A stretch of 64,000 nt of DNA. Source: Thalassotalea sp. GTDB lineage: Bacteria > Pseudomonadota > Gammaproteobacteria > Enterobacterales > Alteromonadaceae. The stretch's first letter is position 1. Every line of letters begins with the position of its first letter. The notes under the pieces were generated by a model. It did not search any database. It saw only the letters and a program-made list of their open reading frames with translations, and had not been told where the DNA came from. A program made the position numbers and the translations under genes. This document shows positions 37,457-46,303 of this stretch, piece by piece. Location: contig JAKVCY010000009.1 in the NCBI GenBank assembly GCA_022448425.1, positions 1 through 64,000 on the forward strand. The letters run 5' to 3'.

Positions 37457-38740
37457 ATGCGCACACCTGCTAAAGTCGCTTTGTTAAGCCTGTGCATTGC
37501 AAATTCTACTTTGGCCTCTTCATTCAACGAAGATGAAAGAGATGATCAAAGTATTCCTGTCGGTGGCATGTTGCTAACTCCTTTCCTTAAATTAGAACAG
37601 CGCTATGACAGCAACGTTGCTTCGTCAAATCTTGATGACGTAAATTCGTGGGCAACCATCTTTCAGCCTAATGTTAAATTGACCAAAGAATTTGGTGAGT
37701 TTGGCAAGCATAATTTCGAGATCGACTGGGTATTTACACATGGTGCGTATCATGCTGCACAAGAGGACAACTACAACGATCACAACTTATCTGGAAAGTT
37801 AAACTACGAAATATCGCAACGCCATCGCTTAATGTTCCAAGGTGGTTATCTGGATGCTCATGAGGAGCGTGGTAGTCGTTTCTCAATTGGTACAGGAGAT
37901 GGGCTTGAAGAGCCAGACACTTATGAGCAGGTTTTTGCGACAGTGCAATATACATTTGGCGCGCTAGAAGCTGACATGCGAATAGAATTAGAAGCGGGTT
38001 ACTTAGACAATGATTATCGCAGTGTTTTTGTTGAAAGCGTTGAAACAGGTGAACTATACGATAACACCGCGGCTCGCGATCGTGCGACCTCTGAATATGG
38101 TGGTAAATTCTATTATCGCGCCGGAAGTGCCACCGACATTACGTTAGAAGCATGGCACACTAATTACAACTATGATTTCGCGCCTCGTCCGTCAGAAGAG
38201 TTATCAAGTGAAGAACAACGCATCTTTATTGGTGCTGAGTGGGAGGCTACCGCACTAACGACTGGCTTTGCAAAAGTCGGCTACAAAGAAAAAGATTTTG
38301 ATAATGCCGCTTACAATAATTTCTACAACCTAGAGTGGGAAGCAGAAGTCACTTGGGAGCCGAAAACTTATTCTCGCTTTATCTTTAATACGGGCCGCAG
38401 CATTGAAGAAACAAATGGCGAAGGTTTCTTCTTTGAAAACTCTGTAGGTTCGGGTTACGTAATTAATAGTACACAGCAATCGATTGAATGGCGTCATGAA
38501 TGGCTTGAACGCTTTAGTACCAAGCTACTCTATGCCGATATCAAGGACATTTACAATGGCGAAGAGGGTACTATACGTACTGACGATAACACCACTGCAA
38601 ATGTTACATTCTATTACGATATGAATTACTGGTTGAGCTTCTCTTTAGAGTATATTTACACTGAACGTGATAGTTCGCGTGATTTTCTGAACTATGACCG
38701 AGACTTGGTGACACTTGGTGTACGCATCGCGTTATACTAA
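37457..38740 (+). CDS. Outer-membrane beta-barrel protein of the polysaccharide locus
   Basis: The 427-residue protein has a signal peptide (about 1-20, ending TLAS) and a body of alternating amphipathic strands ending in ITLGVRIALY-type residues, that is an aromatic last residue. It resembles the putative beta-barrel porin 2 / outer-membrane proteins found in Vps-like and PEP-CTERM-associated exopolysaccharide loci. It lies 56 bases before the short export-protein gene and may form the outer-membrane channel for the polymer. The precise family was not confirmed. Confidence 0.75.
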   Translation: MRTPAKVALLSLCIANSTLASSFNEDERDDQSIPVGGMLLTPFLKLEQRYDSNVASSNLDDVNSWATIFQPNVKLTKEFGEFGKHNFEIDWVFTHGAYHAAQEDNYNDHNLSGKLNYEISQRHRLMFQGGYLDAHEERGSRFSIGTGDGLEEPDTYEQVFATVQYTFGALEADMRIELEAGYLDNDYRSVFVESVETGELYDNTAARDRATSEYGGKFYYRAGSATDITLEAWHTNYNYDFAPRPSEELSSEEQRIFIGAEWEATALTTGFAKVGYKEKDFDNAAYNNFYNLEWEAEVTWEPKTYSRFIFNTGRSIEETNGEGFFFENSVGSGYVINSTQQSIEWRHEWLERFSTKLLYADIKDIYNGEEGTIRTDDNTTANVTFYYDMNYWLSFSLEYIYTERDSSRDFLNYDRDLVTLGVRIALY

Positions 38741-38796
38741 GTAATACGGGCAAATTAATTGTTTGCTAAGCAGCTAACTTCTTGGGTAACCAAATT

Positions 38797-39330
38797 ATGT
38801 TTAAGCTTATAAAGTTGATGTTATGCATCGCTACTTACTGTGTAATATTTCCAACTCAGGCATATTCAACAGATGAATATCGTTTAGGTGCGGGGGATAC
38901 GATTAAGATCACAGTATTTGGTCAACAAGATTTATCCATTGAAACCATGTTGGATGATAGTGGTAAGATTGACTACCCGTTCTTAGGACAGATTCAAGCT
39001 TCCGGCCAAACATTAGAAGAATTTCAGCAGCAGATATACAGTGGTTTGAAAGGTGACTACTTAGTTAGTCCTAACGTTTCAGTAAGCATTTTGGAATACA
39101 GACCGTTTTTTATTGATGGAGAAATCAAAACCCCTGGCGGTTATCCTTTCCAACCAGGTTTAACTGTTAATAAAGCTGTTGCGCTTGCGGGCGGTTATAC
39201 AGAAAGGGCGTCACGATCAAAAATCTTCCTTATCCGAAGTAATGATCCTGAGCAAAAGTCAGTTAATGTTGATGGAAATACCTTATTGCAACCCGGCGAT
39301 GTTATTACCGTTAAGCAAAGTTATTTCTAG
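38797..39330 (+). CDS. Short polysaccharide export protein (Poly_export + SLBB)
   Basis: The start is ATG 38797; a TTG at 38782 is also in frame. The 177-residue protein has a signal peptide (about 1-23) and the Poly_export motif YRLGAGDTIKITVFGQ, followed by one SLBB-type domain (GEIKTPGGYPFQPGLTVNKAVALAGG). It ends at LLQPGDVITVKQSYF. It is half the length of Wza and has no C-terminal amphipathic helix to cross the outer membrane, and no clear lipobox. It may act with the barrel encoded just upstream. It overlaps nothing and precedes the autokinase by eight bases. Confidence 0.85.
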   Translation: MFKLIKLMLCIATYCVIFPTQAYSTDEYRLGAGDTIKITVFGQQDLSIETMLDDSGKIDYPFLGQIQASGQTLEEFQQQIYSGLKGDYLVSPNVSVSILEYRPFFIDGEIKTPGGYPFQPGLTVNKAVALAGGYTERASRSKIFLIRSNDPEQKSVNVDGNTLLQPGDVITVKQSYF

Positions 39331-39338
39331 GTCGAGTT

Positions 39339-41606
39339 ATGAGTTTATCTGTTTTGCCACCTGAAAAACCTAGTTTAGTCCAATCTGAATCGATTGATTT
39401 ACGTTATTATTTTCGTGTTATTCAAAGAGCAAAATGGCAAGTATTTGCGTTAGCTTTTTTGATGACAACACTGGCGAGTATTGTCGTATTTTCAATCACG
39501 CCTAAATATACTGCATCTGCAACACTGTTAATTCAATCGGAGCAGGCTAACGTAGTCTCGATTGAAGAGGTCTATGGGCTTGACGCCAACCGCAAAGAAT
39601 ACTTGTATACTCAATTTGAGATACTAAAATCGACCGAAATCGCAGGTCGTGTAGTCGATAGATTGTCACTAACCTCTCACCCTGAATTAGGTCCTGACCA
39701 GCAAACAGTTGGCTTGAATCCTATTGGCTTAATCAAAGAAAACCTTCCATTTATCCAAAAGTCAGAGTACCAACATACTGCTGAAGAGTTGGCTAATATA
39801 AAACGCCGCAAAGTTGTTGATGAATTTATTGGGCGTTTGTCAGTCACTCCAATTCGTAAAACTCAGCTCGTTACACTAGCTTTTGAATCCGCTTCACCTG
39901 AACTCGCTGCTACTGTGGTAAACACGTTAGCAGAGGTCTATATCGAGAGTCATTTAGAAGCCAAAATCGAAATGACGGAGAAAGCATCTGTTTGGCTTAA
40001 CAGCCGTTTGTCGACCTTAAAAGATAAATTAGACAGTTCTGAGAAGGCGCTGCAAGAATATCAAAATCAAGAACAGCTTGTAGACATTGATGGTGTAAAA
40101 AGTTTAGAAGCGAGAGAGTTGCAGACTTTGAATATGCAACTATCTGAAGCGCGACAAAAACTTAAGCAGAATGAGCACATCTTCCAATTAATACAGGAAA
40201 AACAAGGTAATTTATCTCAATTAATTACGCTTCCAGAAGTGCTAAATCACCCATCGATTCAATCGGCGAACGAAGCACTACGTGCTGTCAATGCAAAAAT
40301 TTCTGAGCTAAAAGGGGTTTACGGCCCGAAGCACCCAAGAATGATTGCTGCTCAATTAGAATTAGAGTCGGTAGAGGCTAATTTAAACTCTCAAATTCGC
40401 ATATTAGTCTCTGGTATTAACAATGAATATCGAGCGGCTCAGGCACAAGTTGATAGTCTCACAGTCTCGGTTAAAGAGAAGGGTAACCGTTATCGTGAGC
40501 TTTCTGTGTTAGACAATAAGCAGCAGGAATTAAAACGAGAAGTAGAAAGTAATCAATATCTTTACGATGCATTTTTTACCCGCCTCAAAGAAACAAAAGA
40601 GGTTGGGGAGTTCGAATCAGCGAATGCGAGATTAGTTGACCACGCGTTACCACCACTTAAACCTTCAAACCCCAAGAAAAAGCTCATTATTGGTTTAGCA
40701 TTAGCTTTTAGTTTGGTATTGGGTACTTTATTAGCATTTATTACTGAGCTTCTAAACGACGGTATTAGGTCGGTAGAAGATATTGAGAACAAACTCCTGC
40801 AACGTATGCTTGGACTTGTGCCACTGCAGCCAGTGAAAAAAGGACAACGTTTACCAACAAAAATGTTCTTCGACACGGAAGCCAATGTTTTTAGCGAATC
40901 AATTCGCACTTTACGTACCAGCTTATTGTTGTTGAATATAGAGCACGATGCGAAGGTTATCTCTGTTACTTCGTCTATTCCTCAAGAGGGTAAAACTACA
41001 GTATCAAGCAACTTAGCCTTTGCATTAGCGCAGTTAGAGCGAGTTTTATTGATTGATGCTGATATGCGTCGACCAGCAGTTGCTAAGAGTTTTGAATTAC
41101 CGGCTTTTCAGGCTGGCTTGTCTAATATCATCTCCGGCACGCACTCTGTTGCGGAATGTTTGGTTAAAGATGAACAATCAGGTATTGATATCATCACTGC
41201 GGGGACATTACCACCAAACCCACAAGAGCTTTTAGCCTCAAAGCAATTTGAAGAGTTCTTAGCCAGTGTCAAAGATGATTACGATAGAATCGTTATCGAT
41301 ACTGCCCCAACACAGGCGGTTAGTGATGCGATTTTGATCTCAAAACAATGTGACTCGATGGTTTACGTTGTTAAAGCCGATAGCACTCGAGAGCAGGTGA
41401 TTAAATCGGGTCTAAGTCGATTAATGGAAGTCGGTGCGCGTATTGATGGTATTGTGCTAAATCAAGTGGATTTGAAGCAAGCTGCTAAATATGATGAATA
41501 CACAGGGTATTACGACCAATACGGCTACAACGCGTCACATGCATCGAGCGACCAAATGAGTGAAGCGCAAAGCGTGAAAAACGCTAAAGAAAGCGCTTCT
41601 GCATAG
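39339..41606 (+). CDS. Wzc-like polysaccharide co-polymerase / BY-kinase
   Basis: The 755-residue protein has a Wzz domain with a helix at about 37-57, a long coiled-coil periplasmic region (about 200-410) and a second helix near 448-470. The cytoplasmic BY-kinase has Walker A PQEGKTTVSSN at about 548-558, Walker A' LLIDADMRRP and Walker B IVIDTAP. The C-terminus has a tyrosine cluster, KYDEYTGYYDQYGYN, the usual autophosphorylation site. It controls chain length and export. The PHP phosphatase that would reverse its phosphorylation follows 13 bases later. Confidence 0.93.
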   Translation: MSLSVLPPEKPSLVQSESIDLRYYFRVIQRAKWQVFALAFLMTTLASIVVFSITPKYTASATLLIQSEQANVVSIEEVYGLDANRKEYLYTQFEILKSTEIAGRVVDRLSLTSHPELGPDQQTVGLNPIGLIKENLPFIQKSEYQHTAEELANIKRRKVVDEFIGRLSVTPIRKTQLVTLAFESASPELAATVVNTLAEVYIESHLEAKIEMTEKASVWLNSRLSTLKDKLDSSEKALQEYQNQEQLVDIDGVKSLEARELQTLNMQLSEARQKLKQNEHIFQLIQEKQGNLSQLITLPEVLNHPSIQSANEALRAVNAKISELKGVYGPKHPRMIAAQLELESVEANLNSQIRILVSGINNEYRAAQAQVDSLTVSVKEKGNRYRELSVLDNKQQELKREVESNQYLYDAFFTRLKETKEVGEFESANARLVDHALPPLKPSNPKKKLIIGLALAFSLVLGTLLAFITELLNDGIRSVEDIENKLLQRMLGLVPLQPVKKGQRLPTKMFFDTEANVFSESIRTLRTSLLLLNIEHDAKVISVTSSIPQEGKTTVSSNLAFALAQLERVLLIDADMRRPAVAKSFELPAFQAGLSNIISGTHSVAECLVKDEQSGIDIITAGTLPPNPQELLASKQFEEFLASVKDDYDRIVIDTAPTQAVSDAILISKQCDSMVYVVKADSTREQVIKSGLSRLMEVGARIDGIVLNQVDLKQAAKYDEYTGYYDQYGYNASHASSDQMSEAQSVKNAKESASA

Positions 41607-41619
41607 TGGTAGCAGAGCC

Positions 41620-42354
41620 ATGATTGATTTACACAGTCATATCTTACCGGGACTAGACGACGGTGCCTTGGATATGGCTGAAACCCTCACCCTGTTGAGA
41701 ATAGCCTCCGAGAGCGGTATTACACATATGATGTGTACGCCTCATATTCAGCTTGGACGATTTGATAATAACCTCGCAAATATTAGCAATGCATTCGAGC
41801 AAGTCACTGAGAATCTAGAAAGTAGTGGCATTGGTATTAAGTTAGCATTTGCTGCAGAGGTTAGAATTTGCCCTGAAATTATGCTGTTGGCCAAGCAGAG
41901 CACACTGCCCTTTATCGGCACTTGGCAAGGCAAAGATGTATTATTACTTGAGCTACCACATAGTCATATCCCTGCCGGTACAGAACAGCTAATTAAGTGG
42001 CTAAAAAATAACGACATAATGCCGATGATTGCGCATCCTGAGCGCAATCGAGATATTCTTGCCGATCGCAAAAAACTACAGCAATTAACGAAGTTGGATT
42101 GTTTATTTCAACTGACAGCATCGTCGATTTGTGGTGATTTTGGCGAAGATGCTCGAGCTATCGCACTTGAGATGATAGCAAATGAACAAGCGACAATAAT
42201 TGCGACCGATACGCATAATGTTAAGCGTCGACCTCCGAAGCTAAAAGACGCAAAAGATATTGTAACTGAGCAGTTTAGCGAACAACTGGCTCAGCAGTTA
42301 GTTCACGATATGCCATGGCGAATCAGTGCTGATAAATTTTCAGTGGTTTCATAA
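41620..42354 (+). CDS. CpsB/YwqE-type PHP tyrosine phosphatase
   Basis: The 244-residue protein begins MIDLHSHILPGLDDGA, the metal-binding HxH of the PHP fold. It continues with CTPHIQL, the glutamate in AAEVRICPEI, IAHPERN and ATDTHNVKRR, all metal ligands. Enzymes of this type are Mn-dependent and dephosphorylate tyrosine residues of the BY-kinase, so controlling polymer length or output. Immediately after the autokinase gene. Confidence 0.92.
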   Translation: MIDLHSHILPGLDDGALDMAETLTLLRIASESGITHMMCTPHIQLGRFDNNLANISNAFEQVTENLESSGIGIKLAFAAEVRICPEIMLLAKQSTLPFIGTWQGKDVLLLELPHSHIPAGTEQLIKWLKNNDIMPMIAHPERNRDILADRKKLQQLTKLDCLFQLTASSICGDFGEDARAIALEMIANEQATIIATDTHNVKRRPPKLKDAKDIVTEQFSEQLAQQLVHDMPWRISADKFSVVS

Positions 42355-42375
42355 GCGAGCTTTTGGTGTGATTCG

Positions 42376-43119
42376 ATGAACAGCATAGTTACAACGCCAC
42401 CCGCTAAATCATTATTCAATAAGTTAGTGTTAGTTACACTGGCTGTCATATGCTGTTTTGGGGCACTCAAAGCGTATAATTTGGGCACTGCCAATCTCGC
42501 CTTTTACCGAGCACATCAAATCGTCGAGTACTGGCAAGAACAGCAAAAAGTCAGTAACGACGCAGATTATCAGGTTGCGCTTGATAGCATGTTGGATGCG
42601 ACGCAAAAACACCCAAACAATCCTCAATATTTGATCACATTGGGCTTGGTCTATGAGTGGGGTGGTTTGCAAGCCATTAGCCAAAATAAGAGCGCTGAAC
42701 CGTATTTCCGACAAGCAGAGCAAGCTTACTTAACTGCGGTACACTATCGCCCAACTTGGCCTGGAACATGGGCAACATTAGCTATTTTAAAGTGGCGGTT
42801 GGGCGAGATTGACGACGAAATGATTTCTTACCTGCAATTGGCTGATAAATTTGGAGAAAATACACCGCAAGTTCACAGTGCTTGGGTTGATCTGGGGTTC
42901 TTACTTTATAAAACTAAAAGTCCATTTATAGCAAAAGTCATAAATGACGTTCGCAAGCACTTGGCGTCAATGTTGGCTAATCCGAAAACAACGTCTGAAG
43001 CCATTGATATTGCGAAGCGGCATGGTGCTGAGCGCTTAGCATGCAGTTGGGCAATGAGCAGCGACAAATTAACAGAAGATAGAAAAGAAGCCGTTTGCCG
43101 TCTACTGACATCTAGCTAG
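42376..43119 (+). CDS. VpsP-like polysaccharide-locus protein, one membrane helix and TPR-like region
   Basis: The 247-residue protein has one N-terminal membrane helix (about 17-36) and a periplasmic helical region with TPR-like pairing (LDATQKHPNNPQYLITLGLVYEW, then AYLTAVHYRPTWPGTWATLA). It sits directly after a phosphatase and autokinase, as VpsP follows VpsO in Vibrio vps loci, and the ending is Cys-rich (LACSWAMS, AVCRLL). I call it VpsP-like on position and architecture; the biochemical role of the family is not settled. Confidence 0.6.
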   Translation: MNSIVTTPPAKSLFNKLVLVTLAVICCFGALKAYNLGTANLAFYRAHQIVEYWQEQQKVSNDADYQVALDSMLDATQKHPNNPQYLITLGLVYEWGGLQAISQNKSAEPYFRQAEQAYLTAVHYRPTWPGTWATLAILKWRLGEIDDEMISYLQLADKFGENTPQVHSAWVDLGFLLYKTKSPFIAKVINDVRKHLASMLANPKTTSEAIDIAKRHGAERLACSWAMSSDKLTEDRKEAVCRLLTSS

Positions 43120-43241
43120 ATGCTCAAACAGGCTACGTACACGAACAACTTGTAACATCTTACGTTTATTCTTGCTAGCTTGTTTGTGTGCAATTCGTTA
43201 GCATTGTCGCATGCATTTATACCAGCCAATCATTCTAATTG

Positions 43242-44186
43242 ATGTTAGATTTTCCTGCTTTTCAAGTTATCCAACCGACAACAAAAACAGACTTTTCTCG
43301 CTATTATGCATTCCGCTGGAAAATGCTGAGGGAACCGTGGCAGCAAGCGCAAGGTAGTGAAATTGATGAACTAGAATCTCAATCCATTCACCGAATGATA
43401 TTGAACGATGCAGGAGGCGTTATAGGTGTTGGTCGTCTGCACAAAACTTCGCAATATCAAGGGCAGATTCGTTACATGGCGGTTTCTAATGACTATCAAG
43501 GCAAGGGCTTAGGACGATTAATCATTGATGCGCTGGAGTGTGCAGCCGTTCGGCATGGTGTTAAAGAAATAACGCTTAACGCACGTGAAGTCGCGGTAGA
43601 TTTTTATCTGCGCCTTGGTTACGAGCATATTGAAAAATCTCATTTGCTGTATGGTGAAATTCAGCATTATCTGATGCATAAAGAGCTATCAGAAGATAGC
43701 GATTCTTATGTAGTCGAAAGCGGTGATCTAACCAAAACGTGGCACGAAACTATTCCGATGAGCAAAGCCATGAACTTGCAGGTAGGTCATTTCGATGGAG
43801 ATGAGTTATTTACAAGTTGTGAGCTATCATTTAATAAGAACCTGCATAATACTATGTTTGCTGGCAGTATTTATACTTTGGCAACACTTACGGGTTGGGC
43901 GTGGGTTTACATGTTGTTGAATAAATACAATATTAATGGAGATATTGTGCTTGCCAATGCCGATATCAAATATCTCGCACCTATAGAAGGTTGCGGAGTA
44001 GGCTATACTGGCAAAGAACTCCTTGGCACTGATGAGACTGCATTTACGAAGAAGTTAATTTCTAAAGGGCGCTCAACTTTATCGCTAACAGTTAATGTGA
44101 TGTCTGGTGATATGAAAGCCGCGACATTTGTTGGTAAATTTGCGGTGATAGCCACCATTCCGTCAAAAGCAGATATCTCTGTTTAA
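43242..44186 (+). CDS. GNAT acetyltransferase / hotdog thioesterase-like fusion (YiiD type)
   Basis: The ATG at 43242 is preferred over TTG at 43239. The 314-residue protein has an N-terminal GNAT domain (acetyl-CoA loop SNDYQGKGLGRLI, about 86-98) and a C-terminal hotdog-fold domain (about 160-310) with NKNLHNTMFAGSIYTLATLTGWAW. This two-domain order matches E. coli YiiD (also called FabY), for which malonyl-ACP decarboxylase activity linked to fatty-acid initiation has been reported. It stands just outside the polysaccharide locus and may or may not be related to it. Confidence 0.85.
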   Translation: MLDFPAFQVIQPTTKTDFSRYYAFRWKMLREPWQQAQGSEIDELESQSIHRMILNDAGGVIGVGRLHKTSQYQGQIRYMAVSNDYQGKGLGRLIIDALECAAVRHGVKEITLNAREVAVDFYLRLGYEHIEKSHLLYGEIQHYLMHKELSEDSDSYVVESGDLTKTWHETIPMSKAMNLQVGHFDGDELFTSCELSFNKNLHNTMFAGSIYTLATLTGWAWVYMLLNKYNINGDIVLANADIKYLAPIEGCGVGYTGKELLGTDETAFTKKLISKGRSTLSLTVNVMSGDMKAATFVGKFAVIATIPSKADISV

Positions 44187-44201
44187 CTCCAGGTCTTTAT
44201 A

Positions 44202-45116
44202 ATGAACAATCTAGAAATGGGGATTGAGCCAAAGGAAGGGCTGAAAAAAGTCGCTATTATTGGGGGTGGTTGGGCAGGCAAAGCTTTGGCACAGAGTTTG
44301 ACGCAAGATGGTATTAGCGTTGTTGCAACTACGCGTAGTCGGGATAATTTCCCTAACTTGGTTGAAGTTGGGTGTCAGCCCGTTGAATTTGAACTCCCAC
44401 TGAGTGCAGGTGAAGAGTGCAATTGGCTGGATGGCAGCGATGCCATGATCATAGCTATTACGCCTCAGTTTAAACAAGGCACCCATGACTATAACGTGAA
44501 AGTTGCACAACTAACTGAGCTTGCAGTCCAACATGGGGTTAAGCATGTGGTAATGCTATCTAGTACAGGAGTTTACCAAGGCACAGCTGGCCAAGTGACT
44601 GAGGTTACGTCGTTAGACTTATCTATCAACAAAGTAGAATTACTTGCGCAAGCAGAACAGGCCGTGCTTTCTAGCGTGGCAAATTCATCTGCTTTTGAAA
44701 ACGACGTAGATAAGTCAAACTGTCGAAACCAAAAAGCAACGGTTTTAAGATTAGCTGGTCTAGTGGGCCCCAACAGACATCCGTCAAGGTTCATGTTGGG
44801 TAAACAGGAGGTGCCAAATGCGTACACGCCGATCAATTTGGTTCATCAGGCAGATGTTGTTGGCGCAATTCGTTTGGTATTGTCAGGTACTGTTGGACGT
44901 AAATCGGCAGAAGTGTATAACGTTGTCAGTGATACACATCCTACACGCAAGGATTTTTACCAGCTCGCCTGTCAACAACTAAGCTTAGAGGCTCCAACCT
45001 TTAATGAAGAACAAGAGTCATCAAAGAGAATAGTCTTAGGTGATAAAATTCAACAAGCAGGTCTGGTATTATCATATCCTGACCTAATGAAGTGGCTTAC
45101 TCAGCCTAACACATAG
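44202..45116 (+). CDS. NAD(P)-dependent SDR/epimerase-like protein (YeeZ type)
   Basis: The 304-residue protein has IIGGGWAGKALAQSL as dinucleotide-binding motif, then MLSSTGVYQG with serine/tyrosine in the usual SDR place, and LRLAGLVGPNRHPSRF. This pattern resembles E. coli YeeZ, a NAD(P)-binding protein of unknown substrate. It begins 15 bases after the GNAT-thioesterase gene, probably in one operon. Function remains unknown. Confidence 0.8.
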   Translation: MNNLEMGIEPKEGLKKVAIIGGGWAGKALAQSLTQDGISVVATTRSRDNFPNLVEVGCQPVEFELPLSAGEECNWLDGSDAMIIAITPQFKQGTHDYNVKVAQLTELAVQHGVKHVVMLSSTGVYQGTAGQVTEVTSLDLSINKVELLAQAEQAVLSSVANSSAFENDVDKSNCRNQKATVLRLAGLVGPNRHPSRFMLGKQEVPNAYTPINLVHQADVVGAIRLVLSGTVGRKSAEVYNVVSDTHPTRKDFYQLACQQLSLEAPTFNEEQESSKRIVLGDKIQQAGLVLSYPDLMKWLTQPNT

Positions 45117-45150
45117 CAAGCACGTAAAAAACGAGATAACGTCGCCAAAA

Positions 45151-45447
45151 ATGAATAAGCCTTTCTCCACCAAAATACTTGTATTTGTCGTTATCCTAAT
45201 TCACGTCACGCTCTTGGATTTCATGTTTGTGAATAGTAATGGCTTAGTTTTATTGCCTGAGAAGAATCTGCAACTACAAACCGTGGTGGTACATATCGCG
45301 ATAGCGCTAGTGACAACACTGGCTTACTGGTTTACCGAAAAGGTGAGTAGTCAAGATGGCAAGACTCGTATAAAGGTTAAAGAGCCAATGCTAATGCTAC
45401 TCTCTGTTGGCATGGCCATTAGCATTGGATACCTATTATTGGTGTAG
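45151..45447 (+). CDS. Small membrane protein, unknown function
   Basis: The 98-residue product has three hydrophobic segments (about 8-27, 44-62 and 80-98) and a charged stretch (KVSSQDGKTRIKVKEP) between the second and third. I do not recognise a family. It follows the YeeZ-like gene by 34 bases, in the same direction. Confidence 0.55.
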   Translation: MNKPFSTKILVFVVILIHVTLLDFMFVNSNGLVLLPEKNLQLQTVVVHIAIALVTTLAYWFTEKVSSQDGKTRIKVKEPMLMLLSVGMAISIGYLLLV

Positions 45448-45478
45448 AAAAGAGCTAACTCTGTACTAACTTTACAAC

Positions 45479-46176
45479 CTACTGAGAGGTTAAACTCAGC
45501 TCACTTGCATTTAGCTTTGCGATAAGCGGTCTTAACACACCTTCTGCGAAAATAGCTGCATACAGTAAGACAAGAATACAGACTGCCCAAGAGGCTGCGA
45601 ATCGCTCTGTGGTCTCCCAGCTGTTTGGGTGTGACAGAATAGCTACCCCACCTGTGATTACTGCAATTAACGCCCCTGCATATACAAAGACTAACTGTTT
45701 TGAGTAAATAAAGGCTAAATGTCTATGATAATGATTGGCTGATAAGTCACTCGTAAACAGTAATTTAAATCCCGCAATAGATTTTACTAAACCATGTGAA
45801 CCAAATGAGATAACGGTACACGCATACATGAAAAGAGCTAGGAATAAAGCACTCCAAACATCAGCAAACATACCCAAGTCGCCACCTAGCATGAACAACA
45901 TGCCCACGGCGAACACCACGACAACTAAACCAACCACATTTTGCATAATACTTCTCCATTTCCAATAAATTTCGGTGCGTGGGGATGATTGACTAAGTTG
46001 AGCTAAGGGCATGTCTAATGCGCTAGCAATCGCTAATTGGGTCTCTAAAGCGCATTGGCGTCATTCTCTATACGTTGAATTGTACGTAAGCTAACACCCG
46101 CTGCTTTGGCGGGAACCTCTTGAGACCAGCCGTTTTGTTTTCGGAAGTATTTAATCTTTTCCGGTGAAATTTGCAT
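45479..46176 (-). pseudogene. XRE-type regulator fused to a membrane domain, frameshifted
   Basis: On the minus strand from ATG 46176, a helix-turn-helix reads MQISPEKIKYFRKQNGW, EVPAKAAGVSLRTIQRIE and NDANAL, then hits TAG at about 46046-46048. In the adjacent frame the same helix bundle continues LETQLAIASALDM, and then a membrane protein with four hydrophobic segments runs to 45479. Adding one base to the three-A run at 46047-46049 (plus strand) joins them as NALLETQLAIASALDM. The intact gene would thus be a DNA-binding domain linked to a membrane domain. As given, a 155-residue membrane protein from ATG 45946 (GGAG upstream) could still be made. The frameshift may be a sequencing error. 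Confidence 0.75.
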
Positions 46177-46303
46177 TGTTTGATACGCCAAGCCGCAACA
46201 TCAATTTCCCGAGAGGCAAGGTGCAGTATCCTGTGATGAAACGGAACAAATTGCTTACGACTTTTAAACGACACTTATATGACAGTTCTTATACTGCAAT
46301 AAG

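Noticed and set aside
46044-46056. Programmed +1 frameshift like the prfB site (CTT TAG) in the XRE-membrane gene
   Set aside because: The downstream frame is -1 relative to the upstream frame, not +1, so the prfB mechanism does not apply; a single-base loss explains it.
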